A stretch of 34,865 nt of DNA from an uncultured Verrucomicrobiota bacterium (GTDB lineage Bacteria; Verrucomicrobiota; Verrucomicrobiia; Limisphaerales; CAIMTB01). A program made the position numbers and the translations under genes. The stretch covers positions 1 to 34,865 of the forward strand of contig CAIMTB010000260.1 of assembly GCA_903844265.1 (NCBI GenBank), in the 5' to 3' direction. The notes under the pieces are model-generated. The model was not told the origin of the DNA, did not search any database, and worked only from the letters and a program-made list of their open reading frames with translations. Positions 17,375 to 25,647 of the stretch are shown piece after piece. Positions within the stretch are counted from its first letter, which is position 1. Every line of letters starts with the position of its first letter.

Positions 17375-18280
17375 ATGCGACTCAGGATCCGACATCGAAC
17401 GACCTACCGGTATTCGTCTCCGGTGTCGGAGAACTACAACGAGGTCCGGCTCCAGCCGGTGTCGGATGCAGCCCAGGATTGTCACCGCTTCGAACTCGTC
17501 ACGCGCCCAGGGTCGAAGCTCCAGCGGCATCAGGATTTCCACCTGAACCTCGTGGACCATTTCTACATCCCCGGCCCGCACGAGTCGCTGGTGGTGGAGG
17601 CCCAATCGGAGGTCACGACCACCGGAGTTGCGGCGCGGTTGGCGGGGGCGGGTTTCCCGATGTCGAGGATTGGCGAGTGCCGGCGCATCGAGGGCTGCTT
17701 CGATTTCCTGCAGGCGACGCCGTATGTGGGGCTCGACGTGGGGGTTTTGCGCCTGGCGCAGGAGGCCGCTTCGGGGGCGGAGGATGCCTGGGAGGCGGTG
17801 CTGGCAATGTCGGGGTTCGTGCATCGCGAGTTCTCGTATGATTCCTCGGCCACGACATCGAACACGACTTTGGCGGAGGTTCTCGTGCATCGGCGCGGCG
17901 TGTGCCAGGACTTCGCCCACGTGCTTCTGGGTTTGTGTCGATCGATGGGGATCCCGGCCCGGTACGTGAGCGGGTACCTCCATGTGGGCGACGAGGCGGG
18001 CTGGCGCGGCAATCTCGCGACCCACGCGTGGATCGAGGTCTTCCTGCCCGGTCACGAGTGGCTCCCGCTGGATCCCACGAACAACCGTCCCGCCGATCAG
18101 CACCACATCAAGGTCGCGGTGGGGCGCGACTACGCGGACGCGGCGCCGTTGCGGGGCAACTTCAAGGGACGCGCGACCCAGGAGATGGCGGTCGAGTTGG
18201 AAATCGTCCGCGTGGAGGCTTCGGGGGGAGCGCGACCCTCCGTGGAGGGCGGGTCTTGCTTTGACGTGATTGGGTCGTAG
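17375..18280 (+). CDS. Transglutaminase-like cysteine peptidase/ligase 2
   Basis: This 301-residue paralogue of the preceding gene is divergent over most of its length but conserved around the active site. The triad is Cys177 in RRGVCQDFAHV, His217 in ATHAWIEVF and Asp233 in LPLDPTNN. The family N-terminus MRLRIRHRTTYRYSSPV begins at the ATG at 17375. An in-frame GTG at 17354 overlaps the upstream stop (GTGA) and would add seven residues, so it is a possible alternative start. The last 20 or so residues (EASGGARPSVEGGSCFDVIG) do not look like the family. They are encoded by a 19-bp sequence that recurs at 25835-25853, so the C-terminus seems to have been extended by a repeat. MoeB-rhodanese starts 40 bp further on. 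Confidence 0.9.
   Translation: MRLRIRHRTTYRYSSPVSENYNEVRLQPVSDAAQDCHRFELVTRPGSKLQRHQDFHLNLVDHFYIPGPHESLVVEAQSEVTTTGVAARLAGAGFPMSRIGECRRIEGCFDFLQATPYVGLDVGVLRLAQEAASGAEDAWEAVLAMSGFVHREFSYDSSATTSNTTLAEVLVHRRGVCQDFAHVLLGLCRSMGIPARYVSGYLHVGDEAGWRGNLATHAWIEVFLPGHEWLPLDPTNNRPADQHHIKVAVGRDYADAAPLRGNFKGRATQEMAVELEIVRVEASGGARPSVEGGSCFDVIGS
18227..18245 (+). repeat. GAGCGCGACCC repeat inside the 3' end of the second transglutaminase gene
   Basis: The 19 bases ggagcgcgaccctccgtgg recur exactly, in inverse orientation, at 25835-25853. A degenerate version lies at 28373-28401. In this copy ccctc and gaggg around cgtg form a small hairpin at 18236-18249. The repeat encodes part of the atypical C-terminus of the transglutaminase-like protein. 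Confidence 0.6.
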
Positions 18281-18320
18281 GCTCGCCGCTCCAAAACGGA
18301 GACAGAAACGGAAACGGGAT

Positions 18321-19469
18321 ATGCAACTGTCGAACGACGAGATCCGCCGCTATTCGCGCCACCTCATCCTGCCCGAAGTCGGGATGGCGGGGCAGAAGAA
18401 GATATGTTCCACCAGCGTGCTGTGCATTGGTGCCGGGGGGTTGGGTTCGCCCATCGCGATGTACCTGGCTGCGGCGGGCATCGGGAAGCTGGGGATCGTC
18501 GATTTCGACACTGTCGATTTCTCGAACCTGCAGCGTCAGCTCCTGCACGGGACCGGGGATGTCGGACGGTCCAAGGCGGAATCGGCGAAGGACACGATCC
18601 AGGACCTGAATCCGAACGTCGAGGTGGTGATCCACAACACGCGGCTGACGAGCGAGAACGCGTTCGAGATCGTGGGCCAGTACGACATCGTGGTGGATGG
18701 CACGGATAATTTCCCGACGCGCTATCTGACCAACGACGCGTGCGTGCTCCTGAAGAAGCCCAACGTTTACGGGTCTATTTTTCGATTCGAGGGGCAGGCC
18801 AGCGTGTTCGCCCCGCATCTGGGGGGGCCGTGCTATCGATGCCTGTATCCCGAGCCTCCTCCGCCCGGCATGGTGCCGAGCTGTGCCGAGGGTGGCGTGC
18901 TTGGGGTGTTGCCCGGGATCATCGGCTGCATCCAGGCGACCGAGATCCTGAAGCTCGCGCTGGGCAAGGGAAGTTCGCTCATCGGGCGCCTCCTGCTCTT
19001 CAACGCGCTCGACATGAAATTCAAGGAGCTGAAGCTCCGGCGCGACCCGCAGTGCCCCCTCTGCGGGGAGAAGCCGACCCTTACCCGGCTCATCGACTAC
19101 GAGCAGTTCTGCGGGATACCACCCGAACCGGCGACCCCGGACGCGAATCCCGACGAGGTGTCCGTCCAGGACATGAAGAAGGCCCTCGACGATCCGAAGC
19201 TCGGCATCCGCGTGATCGATGTCCGGGAGGCGGACGAGTACCAGATTGCCCGCATCCAGGGCGTCCCTCTTTTCCCGCTGAGCCTGCTGCCGCAGCGGTT
19301 CACCGAACTCGACCCGAACCAACACCTCTACATCCACTGCAAGAGCGGAGTCCGTTCGCTCAAGGCTCTTCGATTCCTGCGCGAACAGGGTTTCAAGTAC
19401 GCCAAGAGCGTGAAGGGCGGCATCTCCGCGTGGTCGGATCAGATCGACGCCAACGTGGCCAAGTATTGA
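18321..19469 (+). CDS. moeB: MoeB/ThiF-type adenylyltransferase fused to a rhodanese domain
   Basis: This 382-residue cytosolic protein resembles MoeZ/MoeBR. The E1-like domain (about 1-250) adenylates the C-terminal glycine of a ubiquitin-like sulfur carrier. It shows GAGGLGSP at 37-44, DFDTVDFSNLQRQ at 61-73 and a structural zinc site (Cys171, Cys174, Cys245, Cys248). The rhodanese domain (about 278-382) has the loop CKSGVRS, with active Cys340 that would carry persulfide sulfur to the carrier. Usual roles are molybdopterin or thiamine synthesis and tRNA thiolation. No MoaD, ThiS or Moa gene is nearby, so the partner is unknown. The position 40 bp after the transglutaminase cluster on the same strand may be functional or incidental. 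The ATG at 18321 starts at the family N-terminus. Confidence 0.92.
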   Translation: MQLSNDEIRRYSRHLILPEVGMAGQKKICSTSVLCIGAGGLGSPIAMYLAAAGIGKLGIVDFDTVDFSNLQRQLLHGTGDVGRSKAESAKDTIQDLNPNVEVVIHNTRLTSENAFEIVGQYDIVVDGTDNFPTRYLTNDACVLLKKPNVYGSIFRFEGQASVFAPHLGGPCYRCLYPEPPPPGMVPSCAEGGVLGVLPGIIGCIQATEILKLALGKGSSLIGRLLLFNALDMKFKELKLRRDPQCPLCGEKPTLTRLIDYEQFCGIPPEPATPDANPDEVSVQDMKKALDDPKLGIRVIDVREADEYQIARIQGVPLFPLSLLPQRFTELDPNQHLYIHCKSGVRSLKALRFLREQGFKYAKSVKGGISAWSDQIDANVAKY

Positions 19470-19505
19470 GCCGGCAGCCGGCCGACCTGAAATCAGTGGG
19501 TGGCG

Positions 19506-19525
19506 GGCCAGAACCCGGACTGGCC
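19506..19525. terminator. Possible bidirectional hairpin between convergent genes
   Basis: GGCCAG and CTGGCC form a 6-bp stem with an 8-base loop, extended by partial pairing of the flanking GGTGG and CACC. It lies midway between the convergent moeB and minus-strand hypothetical genes. No T-run is present, so function as a terminator is uncertain. Confidence 0.3.
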
Positions 19526-19564
19526 ACCGCCGCGCTGGATCTCCCGGACACTCCCTGACACTCC

Positions 19565-20545
19565 TTATTCGGTCGCTTTCTTCTGCTTCGCGGCCTTGGA
19601 TTTTTTCTTGGTGTCGGCGGGGGGCGCGTTGGTTTTGGGCGGGCTGTTGGTGTCGATCCTGGCGGCGGTCGGGGGCGGGTCCCACGGAGGGATGTCGGTG
19701 AAGGAGGGGAATCGTTTTCCGCCGAGGATGGTGATGCTTCCGTTGGTATTCTTGGAGAGGCGGGGCCTGGAGTTGGGGGCGATCTCGTGGTGCTGTCGGC
19801 TGACGAGTTCGCCGTTCGGGTTCACGACGCAATAGGTGTACATCGAACCGCCGGTCTGGAAGAGGACGTGGAGCTGGGATTTCGAGTCGAGTTGTTGCTG
19901 GGGGGTGGCAAAGGAGAGGAAGCGATCGAGCAGGACGACCTTGTAGATGTGGTTTTCGCCCTCGTCGGTGACGCGCGCGTAAAGCTTCTTGTCCTTGAGG
20001 CGCATCGCCGTCTGGAGGGCGTAGCGGCGGATTTCAGGATTCGTGGGCGCTGCGTTTGTCTGGTCGGCGGTGAGGGGAACTCCGAAGGGCATTTCCCAGA
20101 GCTTGCTGGATCCCTGGAGGGTGAAGGTGACCGGGTCGCTGACCAGGCGCAGGTTCCAGTCGGGGAGGCGGAGTTCGGCGAAGACGAGGTAGGTGCCGGC
20201 CTGCTCGAGTTGGAAATAGGGCTGGATGTTCCACCACTTGGTTCCGGCCTTGGAGGATTGCAGGGTGAACTCACCTTCCACGGGGACAGGACCGAGGCGG
20301 CCCACGATTTCGCCGGTCTTGCTCTCCACGTAAAACGACAGCCAGTTGTTGGTGCTCCCGAGTGTGACGGTACGGCCCGTCAGGTTCGAGATGCGCACGC
20401 CCACGGGCAGGTCTTCGCCGGGCAGGAAGGAGTTCTCGTCGAGTACGATCTCCACGGTCATGGCAGTCGACTGCGCGCTCGCTCGACGCGGGGTGCTGAG
20501 GAGGGCGGACAACCCGAGCAGAAAGAGGACGAACGACGGACGCAT
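19565..20545 (-). CDS. Secreted hypothetical protein with a lysine-rich tail
   Basis: The 326-residue protein has a Sec signal peptide (about 1-24, cut near ASA-QST). Residues 28-150 resemble a beta-sandwich: MTVEIVLDENSFLPGEDLPV and later GTYLVFAELRLPDW suggest an Ig-like or intermediate-strength domain seen in other secreted Verrucomicrobia proteins. The middle (about 175-260) has no recognised motif. The C-terminus is rich in Pro, Thr, Asn and Lys and ends in a basic tail containing KKKSKAAKQKKATE, perhaps a linker or cell-envelope contact. Only one cysteine is evident. The gene converges with moeB and diverges from the histidine kinase at 20747 across about 200 bp. I cannot assign a function. 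Confidence 0.78.
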   Translation of the reverse strand: MRPSFVLFLLGLSALLSTPRRASAQSTAMTVEIVLDENSFLPGEDLPVGVRISNLTGRTVTLGSTNNWLSFYVESKTGEIVGRLGPVPVEGEFTLQSSKAGTKWWNIQPYFQLEQAGTYLVFAELRLPDWNLRLVSDPVTFTLQGSSKLWEMPFGVPLTADQTNAAPTNPEIRRYALQTAMRLKDKKLYARVTDEGENHIYKVVLLDRFLSFATPQQQLDSKSQLHVLFQTGGSMYTYCVVNPNGELVSRQHHEIAPNSRPRLSKNTNGSITILGGKRFPSFTDIPPWDPPPTAARIDTNSPPKTNAPPADTKKKSKAAKQKKATE

Positions 20546-20746
20546 GGGGGCAGCCTAGCAGGGAGCGTGTTCGGCTTCATCAGGAATCAACTTGTCGAGG
20601 CGTCGCCGCGTCAGGTCCGCTGACTTTTCGGGAGCCTTGCCGGCTCACCCCTAATGGGGCGGATGCCCGATGCTTACCGAAGCCGATTAAGCACTAGGCA
20701 GGAGGGGGCGCGGGGGATAGCCTCGCAGAGGCCCTGTGGCCGATCC

Positions 20747-22102
20747 ATGAACCTTGGTTCTTCACCATTTCGAGCCACTGCGGCGCCGATGACGGCACCC
20801 ATGTGGGCTTGGGGTGGGGTCGCGACGGTTTCGGTGCCATACGCCGTGGTGGCGTTTGTCGGACTTGCATCGGTGGATCGATGGGCTGGGTCGGCCGGGG
20901 TGGGTGGAGGCTGGTTGAAGTCCGCCGTGTTTGCGGGGGCGACCGCCCTGTTCTTTCACGTGGTGTTGCGGCGGCATGCGCTTGAGAACCGCGCCTTGCG
21001 TTCCTCATGGGTGGCGGCCGAGGAGCGGGTCAGGCGGGAGGAATTGGCGCGGATCGACGAGGTGCGGTTGGGTGCGTTGATGGCGGGACTGCCGGGTTTT
21101 GCGTTCATGGTGGATGAGCAATCCCGATTTGTTTACCTGAGTCCGAAGTTTGAGGCTCGGCATGGGCTGGAGGCTGGGGCGGGGCTTGGCCGTGTTTTCG
21201 ACGCCGTGCTTCCCGCGGGTGAGGCGGGTGCGGTGCGGTCGGCGGTGGAGGGTTCTCTGGCTTTGGGCGGGCCGGCGGCGTGCGTGGAGCACTTTGGGTC
21301 CGACGAGGCGCGGAGGGTGTATCTCACGATTTATTTTCCGGTGCCGGTTCCTGATGGGCGGCGCTTCGTGGGTGCGGTGGGATTGGACATCACGGAGCGG
21401 AATGGGGCGGACGAGGCGATTCACAAGCTGGCCGGGCATTTGCTGGGCGCGAACGACGACGAGCGTCGGCGACTTGCGCGCGAGCTGCACGACACGACGG
21501 CCCAGGATCTGACGGCCATTGGGCTTGGGCTGACGCGGGCTCTTCAGTTGGCGCCGGTGAATTCCCCTCCGGCGCTTCACGATTTGGTGCAGGAATGCGT
21601 GCAGATGGTGGAGCAGTCGGGTCGGGGGGTTCGGGCGATGTCGTACCTGCTTCATCCGCCGTTGCTGGACGAGATGGGGTTGGCGGCGGCGCTGACGGAG
21701 TTTGTGGATGGCATGGCGCGGCGCAGCGGCCTGGAGATTCATCTGGAATGCCCGGAGGACTTTGGCCGGCTTGAGCGGCGCTGTGAGATGGCGCTGTTCA
21801 GGGTCATGGAGGCCGGTGTGGGGATCGCCCGGCGGCGGGGGACGACGCCGGTGACGGTGGATCTTTTTCGCGAGGAGGGCTGGGTGGTCCTGGAGGTTCG
21901 GGATGGGGGTGGTGTCGAGGGTTCGGCCGCGCGCGGGGCGGCTTCCGTGAAGGACGGCGGCGGGGAGATGGACTTGTTGGCGATGAAGGAGCGGATGCGG
22001 ATGTTGGGGGGGGAGTTGGTGGTGGAACGGCACGGCGGGGAGGCCACGGTGCGGGCGAGGGTTCCCGGGGTGGTTGTCGAGGGAGCAGTAGGTAGAAAGT
22101 GA
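20747..22102 (+). CDS. Membrane histidine kinase (HisKA_3/NarX type) with degenerate ATPase domain
   Basis: The 451-residue protein has two predicted membrane segments (about 22-43 and 57-75), a PAS-like sensor region (about 105-218) and a DHp helix of the HisKA_3 class with the phospho-acceptor His248 in RELHDTTAQDLTAIGLGL. The C-terminal ATPase region (about 345-440) is poorly conserved. The N-box reads FRVMEAGVGIARRRG where an Asn-containing QEALTNV-type motif is expected. The D-box is reduced to DGGGVEG, while the final KERMRMLGGELVVE block remains. It may therefore not bind ATP normally. The response regulator gene overlaps its stop (GTGA), so they are a cognate pair. The ATG at 20747 is preferred. 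An upstream ATG at 20654 adds a non-family N-terminus. Confidence 0.85.
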   Translation: MNLGSSPFRATAAPMTAPMWAWGGVATVSVPYAVVAFVGLASVDRWAGSAGVGGGWLKSAVFAGATALFFHVVLRRHALENRALRSSWVAAEERVRREELARIDEVRLGALMAGLPGFAFMVDEQSRFVYLSPKFEARHGLEAGAGLGRVFDAVLPAGEAGAVRSAVEGSLALGGPAACVEHFGSDEARRVYLTIYFPVPVPDGRRFVGAVGLDITERNGADEAIHKLAGHLLGANDDERRRLARELHDTTAQDLTAIGLGLTRALQLAPVNSPPALHDLVQECVQMVEQSGRGVRAMSYLLHPPLLDEMGLAAALTEFVDGMARRSGLEIHLECPEDFGRLERRCEMALFRVMEAGVGIARRRGTTPVTVDLFREEGWVVLEVRDGGGVEGSAARGAASVKDGGGEMDLLAMKERMRMLGGELVVERHGGEATVRARVPGVVVEGAVGRK

Positions 22103-22749
22103 CCACATTGAAAATTTTGTTGGCGGACGATCACGAGATGGTGAGACGTGGCCTGCGCTCGGTGCTGGAGGCCCACGAAGGCTGGGAGGTGTGCGGCGAA
22201 GCCAGCGACGGGCGTGAGGCCGTCGAGTTGGCGACCAAGTTGCAGCCGGACATCGTGATCCTGGACATCACGATGCCCGAGTTGAACGGGTTGGACGCGG
22301 CGAAGCAGATCAAGGAGGCCTCGCCGCGGTCGGAGATCCTGATCATGACCATGCACAGCTCCGAGCGGTTCGTCCGCGAGGTGCTGGCCGCGGGCGCGCG
22401 GGGTTATCTGGTCAAGAGCGATGCAGGCCGGGTCCTTGAGGAGGCCGTGGAAACACTGAGCCGTCACAAGCCTTTCTTCTCCGCGGCGATTTCCGAGATC
22501 GTCCTCGAGGCCTATTTGCACCCGGAACGATCCGTCAACGAGGTGGACGGCGTGCAGTTGACGGCACGGGAACGGGAGGCGTTGCAGTTGATCGCGGAAG
22601 GCAAGAGCAACAAGGAGGTCGCCGACGTGCTCGGCATCAGCGTCCGGACGGTCGAGACCCATCGCCTGCATCTCATGCGGAAGTTGAAGGTCCGATCCGC
22701 GAGCGAACTGACCCGCTACGCCATCCGCAATCGGATCATCGAGCCCTGA
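22099..22749 (+). CDS. NarL/FixJ-family response regulator
   Basis: This 216-residue cytosolic DNA-binding regulator has a receiver domain at about 1-120, with acidic Asp10 and Asp11, phospho-acceptor Asp56 in VILDITMPELNG and Lys106. Its LuxR-type helix-turn-helix is at about 152-216: LTAREREALQLIAEGKSNKE, then ISVRTVETHRLHLMRKL. All receiver switch residues are present. The start is a GTG at 22099 that overlaps the stop of the upstream kinase gene, a usual arrangement for a two-component pair. The target genes are not evident. The neighbouring kinase has a degenerate ATPase domain, so phosphorylation could depend on another kinase, perhaps the one at 22856. That is inference. Confidence 0.93.
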   Translation: MTTLKILLADDHEMVRRGLRSVLEAHEGWEVCGEASDGREAVELATKLQPDIVILDITMPELNGLDAAKQIKEASPRSEILIMTMHSSERFVREVLAAGARGYLVKSDAGRVLEEAVETLSRHKPFFSAAISEIVLEAYLHPERSVNEVDGVQLTAREREALQLIAEGKSNKEVADVLGISVRTVETHRLHLMRKLKVRSASELTRYAIRNRIIEP

Positions 22750-22855
22750 TGATTTTCCCGGGCCCTCTTGCAACGGGGCGGGAGAGATCAAGATCGTCCA
22801 TGGATACGACCATGACGGAGGTCCGTGGGCCGTGGATGTACGGAACGAGGCGTGA

Positions 22856-24253
22856 GTGAGTTCATGTGGTGACAACGAGAATGCGGCGCGGCTGCCGGCC
22901 TGGACCTGGATCGGCGCCGGTGTCGCGGCGTTGATTCTCGTGATGTTCCAGGTGGCCTGGGTGCCGTCGCCGGCGGGTCTTTGGTCGGCGTCTGCTTCCG
23001 TATTTGTGTTTGCGCTGGTGGCCGTGGTCTGTCGGGCCGCGGTGAGGCGCGAGTCCGTGCTTGCCCGTGGCGTTGTCTCCCAGATGTCCCTTCGCACCGA
23101 GGCCTGCGAAGCAGCCGGGGTGGGAATGATCATCGCCGATGCCGGGGGCAGGATCGTGTGGGTGAACCGGGCGTTCGCGGAGCTGACCGGGTTCGGGCAG
23201 GGAGACTGGACCGGGCGCATGCGGGACCAGCTTCTCTCGGGAGCCCACCCGGACACGTCCATCGCCGATGTCGGGATGATGCTCCGGGCCGGTGGCGCCT
23301 CGTGGAGCGGAGTGGGTGAGAGGCGCCGAAGCGACGGGAGTGTCTATCATGAGGCCCTGAGGATCACGGCGATCCGCGACCTTGCGGGGCTGATCTGCCA
23401 TCACGTCGGGGTGGTTTCAAATGTCTCGGGTGCGCTGAGGATCGAGTCGGAGCTTCGGGACTCCAATCGGACCCTGGGCCGTGAACTCGAGTCGCGCATG
23501 GACCAGCTTTCCATCGCAGCCCGGGATCTCGAGATGTTCGCCTATGCCGTGTCCCATGACCTGCGGGCGCCGCTGCGGGCCATCGATTTCTTCGGGCACG
23601 AGCTGAAGGATGGCTACGAGGGGACGCTCGACGCGACGGCCATGGGTCACCTGGGGAGGATTCTTGCGGCCCGCCATCGGATGGCGCAGATGATCGATGG
23701 GCTGATGGCGTTGTTCCATCTGGGGCGTGGAGAATTGCGAGTGACGGACATCGACCTGAGCGGGGTGTCCTTGGAGATCATCGATGGGTTGCGCCGCGAG
23801 TATCCCGGGAGAACGGTCGATGTGACGGTCCACCCGGGGATGCAGGTGCGTGGCGATATCCGGTTGGTGCAGGCGGCGATGAGCAACCTGATCGGCAACG
23901 CCTGGAAATTCACGAGCAAGAAGGCGGTGGCGAAGATCGAGGTCGGCAGGGTCATGACCGAGGTCGAGACCGCCTGTTTTGTGCGCGATGACGGGGTGGG
24001 TTTCGACATGGCCTACGCGGACCGGTTGTTCACAACCATCCGGCGGTTGCACACCCAGGATGAGTTCGAGGGCAACGGGATCGGGTTGGTGAGCGTCTAT
24101 CGGGTGGTGCAACGGCACCATGGGCGCCTCTGGGTGGAGGCGGCGGAAGGGAAGGGGGCGACGTTCTATTTTACGCTCGGCCCCGCCGCCGACGCCGTGC
24201 GGCCGAACCCGGCGTCGGATGTGGCTCCGGCCGTGCCGGGGGGGCACCGCTAA
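22856..24253 (+). CDS. Membrane histidine kinase with PAS domain (HisKA type)
   Basis: The 465-residue protein has two hydrophobic segments (about 17-36 and 42-62), a PAS domain (about 82-190, with AAGVGMIIADAGGRIVWVNR) and a conserved HisKA core with acceptor His234 in AYAVSHDLRAPLRAI. The ATPase domain is complete: N-box NLIGNAWKF (344-352), D-box RDDGVGFD (377-384) and G-box GNGIGLVSVYRVVQRHHG (406-423). It resembles the phytochrome-type or bacteriophytochrome-like cytosolic kinase core. The GTG at 22856 is preceded by GAGG at 22847-22850. It lies 106 bp after the response regulator and has no regulator of its own nearby, so it is an orphan or feeds the upstream regulator. The stop overlaps that of the convergent phosphofructokinase gene by 4 bp. 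Confidence 0.88.
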   Translation: MSSCGDNENAARLPAWTWIGAGVAALILVMFQVAWVPSPAGLWSASASVFVFALVAVVCRAAVRRESVLARGVVSQMSLRTEACEAAGVGMIIADAGGRIVWVNRAFAELTGFGQGDWTGRMRDQLLSGAHPDTSIADVGMMLRAGGASWSGVGERRRSDGSVYHEALRITAIRDLAGLICHHVGVVSNVSGALRIESELRDSNRTLGRELESRMDQLSIAARDLEMFAYAVSHDLRAPLRAIDFFGHELKDGYEGTLDATAMGHLGRILAARHRMAQMIDGLMALFHLGRGELRVTDIDLSGVSLEIIDGLRREYPGRTVDVTVHPGMQVRGDIRLVQAAMSNLIGNAWKFTSKKAVAKIEVGRVMTEVETACFVRDDGVGFDMAYADRLFTTIRRLHTQDEFEGNGIGLVSVYRVVQRHHGRLWVEAAEGKGATFYFTLGPAADAVRPNPASDVAPAVPGGHR

Positions 24254-25647
24254 GTCGTTTCCGCGGCCAGATACTTGATGCGCTTGTTCACGTCGGTGTT
24301 GATCGAGTGATAGGGGTGCCCGAGGTTGCCCGCCGCGAAGAGGGTCCGGCGCATGTGCTCGGCGTCGTCGTCGCCGATGGCGTCCGTGAAAATCGGCAGG
24401 AGATACTCGATGCCGGTGCGGGAAGGGCGCATGAGTTCGGGGTCGTAGAGGCCGGGATGCATGCGGCGGGCATGGATGAGGCCCCAGCGATCGCGGAACC
24501 GGTTGGCATCGTAGCCCTGGACATGGAATCCCTTCTCGGCGTTGTACTGGAGGATGGAGACTGAGTTGTTCCGGCCGTCCGCGAGGAGGTTGACCGCCTG
24601 GGCGCCGAGTTGAGCGGCGTAGAAGCGGTCGAACAGGATGGGCCGGCCGCCGCGCTGGGTATGTCCCACTTTGCGGGTGAAGATCGCTTCGCGGGCTGTC
24701 TCGCCCCGGCGATAGAGCTGGAAGTAGCGATCGCCGATGGCCTGGATAAGTTTCAGGCGCAAGGATTCCGCGGCACCGCTCAGGATGATGTTGCCCGCCG
24801 GGTCGGTTGACTTTGTCTCGGCGCCCAGTTCGCGGCCTTGATCGTCGACGATGCCTTCACCGCAGGCGATCACGACGTTTTTCTGGAGGTCGTAGAGGTA
24901 CTTCACCCTCTCGACCAGATGCTCGAGGTCGAGAGGGTGTTCGGGCACCAGGATGATGTCCGGCTGCCCGTAGGCGGTGCCGAGGGCGATGTATCCCGAG
25001 TGGCGTCCCATCACCTCGATGATCGCGATCCGACGATGGCTTTCGGCGGTGGTCCGGATTCGGTCGACGCCGGTGGCCGAGACATAGACCGCGGTGGCGT
25101 ACCCTGGGGTGACGTAGTTGACGATCTGGCTCAGGTCGAAGACGGCGTGGCTGCTCTCCGTCTGCTTGTAGCGATATCCGGCGCGGATCGTCGAATCGTT
25201 CACCCGGACCCACTCATCGGGTTCGCTGGGGTAGTTGAGGCCCAGGTCATTGTCGATGGTCTTTGGAGCGAGCACGACAGGGAGGCGCTCGGTGAGGGGC
25301 TGCAAGCCGTTGAGGGTGCCGTCGCCACCAATGCAGATCAGGCCGTCGATCCCGAGCCGGGCCAGCCGGGATGCGATCAGGTCGATTTCGTCCTTCTTGT
25401 CAGGGTCGACGTAATCCCGCGAGGAACCGATCAATGTCCCGCCCTTGGTGGGGTCGAGCTCGGGGATCTCCTGGTAGAGCGGGTTGAGATGGACGTGCGG
25501 AACCACCGGGTTGAAGAGGGAATTGAACCCCTTCATGAGCCCGAAAATCTCGATGCGTAGCTGGTTGGCGCGGACGACCGCGCCGTGGATGGTGGCGTTC
25601 AGGGCGGGAGTGTCTCCGCCGGCGGTGAGTATGCCGATGCGCTTCAT
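24250..25647 (-). CDS. pfkA: 6-phosphofructokinase (PfkA family, mixed-substrate group)
   Basis: This 465-residue cytosolic glycolytic enzyme phosphorylates fructose 6-phosphate. The N-terminus MKRIGILTAGGDTPALNATI is the nucleotide-binding start of the family. GGDG is at 107-110 and the catalytic loop PKTIDND at 128-134, with Asp132 the base-type residue. MGRHSGYIALG follows at about 213-223. Residues deciding ATP versus pyrophosphate are mixed: the position that is Gly in ATP enzymes is Gly here (GGDG), while the position before TIDND is Lys, as in pyrophosphate enzymes. The phosphoryl donor is therefore not settled. The ATG at 25647 matches the family N-terminus exactly. The gene is convergent with the kinase at 22856. 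About 345 bp upstream separate it from the secreted protein at 25993. Confidence 0.92.
   Translation of the reverse strand: MKRIGILTAGGDTPALNATIHGAVVRANQLRIEIFGLMKGFNSLFNPVVPHVHLNPLYQEIPELDPTKGGTLIGSSRDYVDPDKKDEIDLIASRLARLGIDGLICIGGDGTLNGLQPLTERLPVVLAPKTIDNDLGLNYPSEPDEWVRVNDSTIRAGYRYKQTESSHAVFDLSQIVNYVTPGYATAVYVSATGVDRIRTTAESHRRIAIIEVMGRHSGYIALGTAYGQPDIILVPEHPLDLEHLVERVKYLYDLQKNVVIACGEGIVDDQGRELGAETKSTDPAGNIILSGAAESLRLKLIQAIGDRYFQLYRRGETAREAIFTRKVGHTQRGGRPILFDRFYAAQLGAQAVNLLADGRNNSVSILQYNAEKGFHVQGYDANRFRDRWGLIHARRMHPGLYDPELMRPSRTGIEYLLPIFTDAIGDDDAEHMRRTLFAAGNLGHPYHSINTDVNKRIKYLAAETT

Noticed and set aside
21739-23262. 507-residue open frame on the minus strand
   Set aside because: It is antisense to two histidine kinases and a response regulator with clear motifs.
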